A stretch of 64,000 nt of DNA from Mesoterricola silvestris (GTDB taxonomy: Bacteria > Acidobacteriota > Holophagae > Holophagales > Holophagaceae), in assembly GCF_030295405.1 (NCBI RefSeq), contig NZ_AP027080.1, positions 2,232,001 to 2,296,000 on the forward strand, written 5' to 3'. The notes under the pieces are model-generated. The model saw nothing but the letters and a program-made list of their open reading frames with translations. It was not told the origin of the DNA and ran no database searches. Within the stretch, counting starts at the first letter, position 1. Each line of letters starts with the position of its first letter. Of this stretch, positions 61,814 through 64,000 are shown piece by piece. The translations under genes were made by a program, and so were the position numbers.

Positions 61814-62425
61814 CTAGGACCTGAACAACCGCACCAGTTCCCCGCACGCCTTCTCCGGGTCCTCCGCCGAGCAGATCGCCGACACCACCGCCGCGCCGTG
61901 GGCGCCGGCCTGGGCCACCGCGGCGATGGTCTCCCGGTTGACCCCGCCGATGGCCACCAGGGGATGGCGGGAATAGGCCCGGATGCGCGCCAGCCCTTCC
62001 AGCCCCCAGGCCCCGCGGGTGTCGGTCTTGGTGGGCGTCGCGAAGACCGGGCTCACGCCCAGGTAGTCCACGGGCTCGTCCTGGGCCCGCACCACGTCCT
62101 CCCAGGTCTCCACGGAAAGGCCGATGATCGCGCCCGGCAGGAGGCGGCGCACGGTGGCGCAGGGCATGTCCTGCTGGCCCACGTGGACGCCCTCGGCGCC
62201 CACCGCCAGGGCCACGTCCAGGCGGTCGTTGATGATGAGCGGGACCTTCCAGGGCGCCAGCAGGGCCTTGAGGCGCGCCGCCTCCTCCACGAAGGGGCGC
62301 GTGGCCAGGTCCTTCTCCCGGAGCTGGACGCTTGCGGCGCCGCCCCGCACCGCGGCCAGGACGACCTCCTCCAGGGACCGGCCGCGGCAGAGGCCGCGGT
62401 CGGTGACCAGGTGGACGCCGTTCAC
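61814..62425 (-). CDS. thiE: Thiamine-phosphate synthase
   Basis: 203 residues from a GTG that overlaps the thiM stop by four bases (GTGA). Joins HMP-pyrophosphate and HET-phosphate. TIM-barrel motifs VQLREKDL, PLIINDRLDVALAVGAEGVHVGQQDMP, VSPVFATPTKTDTRGAWGLEGL and AIGGVN are all present. Cytoplasmic. Second gene of the thiM-thiE pair. Confidence 0.95.
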   Translation of the reverse strand: MNGVHLVTDRGLCRGRSLEEVVLAAVRGGAASVQLREKDLATRPFVEEAARLKALLAPWKVPLIINDRLDVALAVGAEGVHVGQQDMPCATVRRLLPGAIIGLSVETWEDVVRAQDEPVDYLGVSPVFATPTKTDTRGAWGLEGLARIRAYSRHPLVAIGGVNRETIAAVAQAGAHGAAVVSAICSAEDPEKACGELVRLFRS

Positions 62426-63228
62426 GCGACCTCCGCCCGCAGGCGCCCCTTGATGTCGGCCTCGGAGAGCCGGTGCAGGGCGTCGAGGAAATGCAGCTGC
62501 AGGGTGCCGGGGCCGTCGGCCTTGGCCGCGGCGATCTCGCCGCAGACGCCCATGACGGCCATGGCCTGGGCCGCGGCCAGGACCGGGTCGGGGGTGATGG
62601 CGGCGAAGGCGCCGCACAGGGCCGAGGCCGTGCAGCCCAGGCCCGTGACGCGGGTCATGAGGGGGTGCCCGTTGTGGATGCGCAGGGACCGGTCGCCGAT
62701 GATGTAGTCGGTGGCGCCGCTGATGCACACCACCGATCCGTGGGCCTCGTAGATGGCCCGGGCCGCGGAGACGGCGTCCTGGGAGGCGTCGAGGCTGTCC
62801 ACCCCCTTGGTGCCCGCCCCCGCGCCGCGAATGGCCATGATCTCGGAGGCGTTGCCCCGGATGATGGCGGGCCTGAAGGCCGCCAGGAAGTCCCGGACGG
62901 TGCCGGTGCGGTAGCGGGTGGCGCCCGCCCCCACGGGGTCCAGGACGATGGGGATGCCGCGCCGCGTGGCGTGCTCGGCCGCGAGGAACATGGCCTTGAC
63001 CCACTCCCGGCTGAGGGTGCCGATATTGAGCACCAGGGCGGCGGAGATGCCCACCATGTCCTCCATCTCCTCCTCCGCGTGGGCCATCACGGGGGAGGCG
63101 CCCAGGGCCAGCAGGGCGTTGGCGGTGGTGTTCATGACGACGTAGTTGGTGATGTTGTGCACGACGGGGGATTGCGCGCGGACGGCGGTGAGGGCCTCCC
63201 AGGCGTTCAGGGCTTCGGATGCGGGCAT
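62422..63228 (-). CDS. thiM: Hydroxyethylthiazole kinase
   Basis: 268 residues. Salvages 4-methyl-5-(2-hydroxyethyl)thiazole. Ribokinase-like: HNITNYVVMNTTANALLALGASPVMAHA at the N terminus, VLDPVGAGATRYRT and GLGCTASALCGAFAA near the nucleotide site. Lies 14 bases after the upstream LanB-like gene, so no room for a TPP riboswitch; either the whole run is one operon or regulation lies further upstream. Confidence 0.95.
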   Translation of the reverse strand: MPASEALNAWEALTAVRAQSPVVHNITNYVVMNTTANALLALGASPVMAHAEEEMEDMVGISAALVLNIGTLSREWVKAMFLAAEHATRRGIPIVLDPVGAGATRYRTGTVRDFLAAFRPAIIRGNASEIMAIRGAGAGTKGVDSLDASQDAVSAARAIYEAHGSVVCISGATDYIIGDRSLRIHNGHPLMTRVTGLGCTASALCGAFAAITPDPVLAAAQAMAVMGVCGEIAAAKADGPGTLQLHFLDALHRLSEADIKGRLRAEVA

Positions 63229-63242
63229 GGACGGTTCCTTTC

Positions 63243-64000
63243 CTAACCTTCCATCTTATCCCGTGCGCGCCCGACCCGCGCCAGCTGGGAACGGTACACC
63301 CGCCCCAGGAAGTCCGCGAGCACCAGTTCGTGGGCGCGGTGGGACCCGCGCATGAACCGGTTCACCTGCATGTGCACGAGGCTGGCCGCGAGGTCCTCCA
63401 GGGGCAGGGAGAGGCGGCCATGGGAGGCGGCTTCGGCCAGGCGGTGCAGGCACGTGCGCTGGCGGTGGAGGCGGGGGTCGGGGAGCGCGGGCGGGGCGGG
63501 GCGTCCGGGGACGGGGATCCAGGCCTCCAGGTCCCTTCGCAGGCTCCGGTAGCGCTCGCCGAGCTGGATGCCAAGTTCCGGGTTGAACTCGCGGCCGAGC
63601 CCGCCCCGGATGGCGTCCACGATCCTGAGCTTGGCCGTGAGGCTCAGCCCCAGGCCCGAAAGGAGCTCGTCCATGGCCTTGAAGGCGCGCTGCCAACGCA
63701 GCCCGGAGCCCTCCTCCCCGTCGCACTCATGGAGAAGATCCAGGGCCTTCTCGCTGTCCTGCTCGAACCAGGCCTCGGCGAGGAGCATGCCCTCCAGGCC
63801 CCCGTACCGCTCCAGTTCGCGCTCGTACGTGTCCACCTGGACCTTCCAGCAGGCGCCCGATTTCAGGTGCGGGGCCAGGATGCGGCGGATGAGGGGAAGC
63901 AGGTTCGAGGTGAGCTGGGTCGGGGTGCCGTGGAAGCGCAGCCGGAGGTGGGACTCGGGGTCCGCGTACCTCACGAAGAACCAGCGGTCCCAGGCCTGGA
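63243..64000 (-). CDS. LanB/thiopeptide-type dehydratase, C-terminal domain (partial at window edge)
   Basis: The frame is open to the right edge, so the gene is incomplete. The visible 252 residues (start QAWDRWFFVRYADPESHLRLRFHG) match the C-terminal 'thiopeptide-type bacteriocin biosynthesis' domain (PF14028; SpaB/LanB C-terminal). Diagnostic phrases: VDTYERELERYGG and LAASLVHMQVNRFMRG, ending YRSQLARVGRA. In class I lanthipeptide and thiopeptide pathways this domain performs glutamate elimination during Ser/Thr dehydration. The N-terminal glutamylation domain must lie beyond the window, or this is a stand-alone form. Confidence 0.85.
   Translation of the reverse strand, partial: QAWDRWFFVRYADPESHLRLRFHGTPTQLTSNLLPLIRRILAPHLKSGACWKVQVDTYERELERYGGLEGMLLAEAWFEQDSEKALDLLHECDGEEGSGLRWQRAFKAMDELLSGLGLSLTAKLRIVDAIRGGLGREFNPELGIQLGERYRSLRRDLEAWIPVPGRPAPPALPDPRLHRQRTCLHRLAEAASHGRLSLPLEDLAASLVHMQVNRFMRGSHRAHELVLADFLGRVYRSQLARVGRARDKMEG

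Noticed and set aside
63229-63242. TPP riboswitch upstream of thiM
   Set aside because: Only 14 bases separate thiM from the upstream gene, too little for a riboswitch.

Overview
The window is very GC-rich, densely coding DNA from a Gram-negative bacterium. It encodes outer-membrane barrels, lipoproteins, TRAP transport with a TatT component and many sensor kinases. An Acidobacteriota of the Holophaga/Geothrix type is my best guess, from overall gene style and the TatT-TRAP operon. No marker gene proves this, and Myxococcota or another deltaproteobacterial lineage remains possible. I saw no rRNA, tRNA or CRISPR.

Layout. 1-9.2 kb: a cache-type histidine kinase, an outer-membrane barrel, and a minus-strand run of secreted proteins of unknown function ending with a TPR protein. 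9.2-19.6 kb: a YkgJ-type cysteine cluster protein, a large uncharacterised protein, a KirBac potassium channel, c-di-GMP enzymes (REC-EAL and GGDEF), a beta carbonic anhydrase, a phosphodiesterase and a DSP phosphatase. 19.7-30.7 kb: a hybrid kinase with a periplasmic-binding-type sensor, an M20 peptidase, an exported beta carbonic anhydrase, tag, a GH64 glucanase, an MscS channel and gph. 30.7-38.8 kb: a TatT/DctP/DctQM TRAP operon, and a GntR/ABC operon whose permease carries a predicted beta-propeller. 38.8-41 kb: a complete group II intron inside a copy of a dispersed repeat. 41-51.6 kb: small redox-related and CMD proteins, a WYL regulator coupled to a NERD-UvrD helicase, a DAACS symporter, a PAS protein, an acid phosphatase, and an acyl-CoA synthetase with an XRE-cupin regulator. 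52.8-57.9 kb: a bacterial microcompartment (BMC) locus. 58-64 kb: phosphatase, DmeF-type efflux, ferritin, small DNA-binding proteins, thiE-thiM, and the C-terminal part of a LanB/thiopeptide-type dehydratase running off the right edge.

How genes work together. The BMC locus encodes an RpiB-like protein, deoxyribose-phosphate aldolase (DeoC), a CoA-acylating aldehyde dehydrogenase and six shell proteins: one hexamer, two trimer types and three pentamers. This fits a sugar-phosphate-utilising compartment: deoxyribose-5-phosphate is split to acetaldehyde and glyceraldehyde-3-phosphate, and acetaldehyde becomes acetyl-CoA inside the shell. All three enzymes have N-terminal amphipathic extensions that look like encapsulation peptides. 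No PduL-type phosphotransacylase or alcohol dehydrogenase is encoded nearby.

Non-coding architecture is the second theme. Three repeat types and two long inverted repeats lie almost only between convergent genes. One family has terminal inverted repeats and a covarying hairpin. Another hosts the group II intron, and its intact copy at 26.6 kb defines the intron ends to the base.
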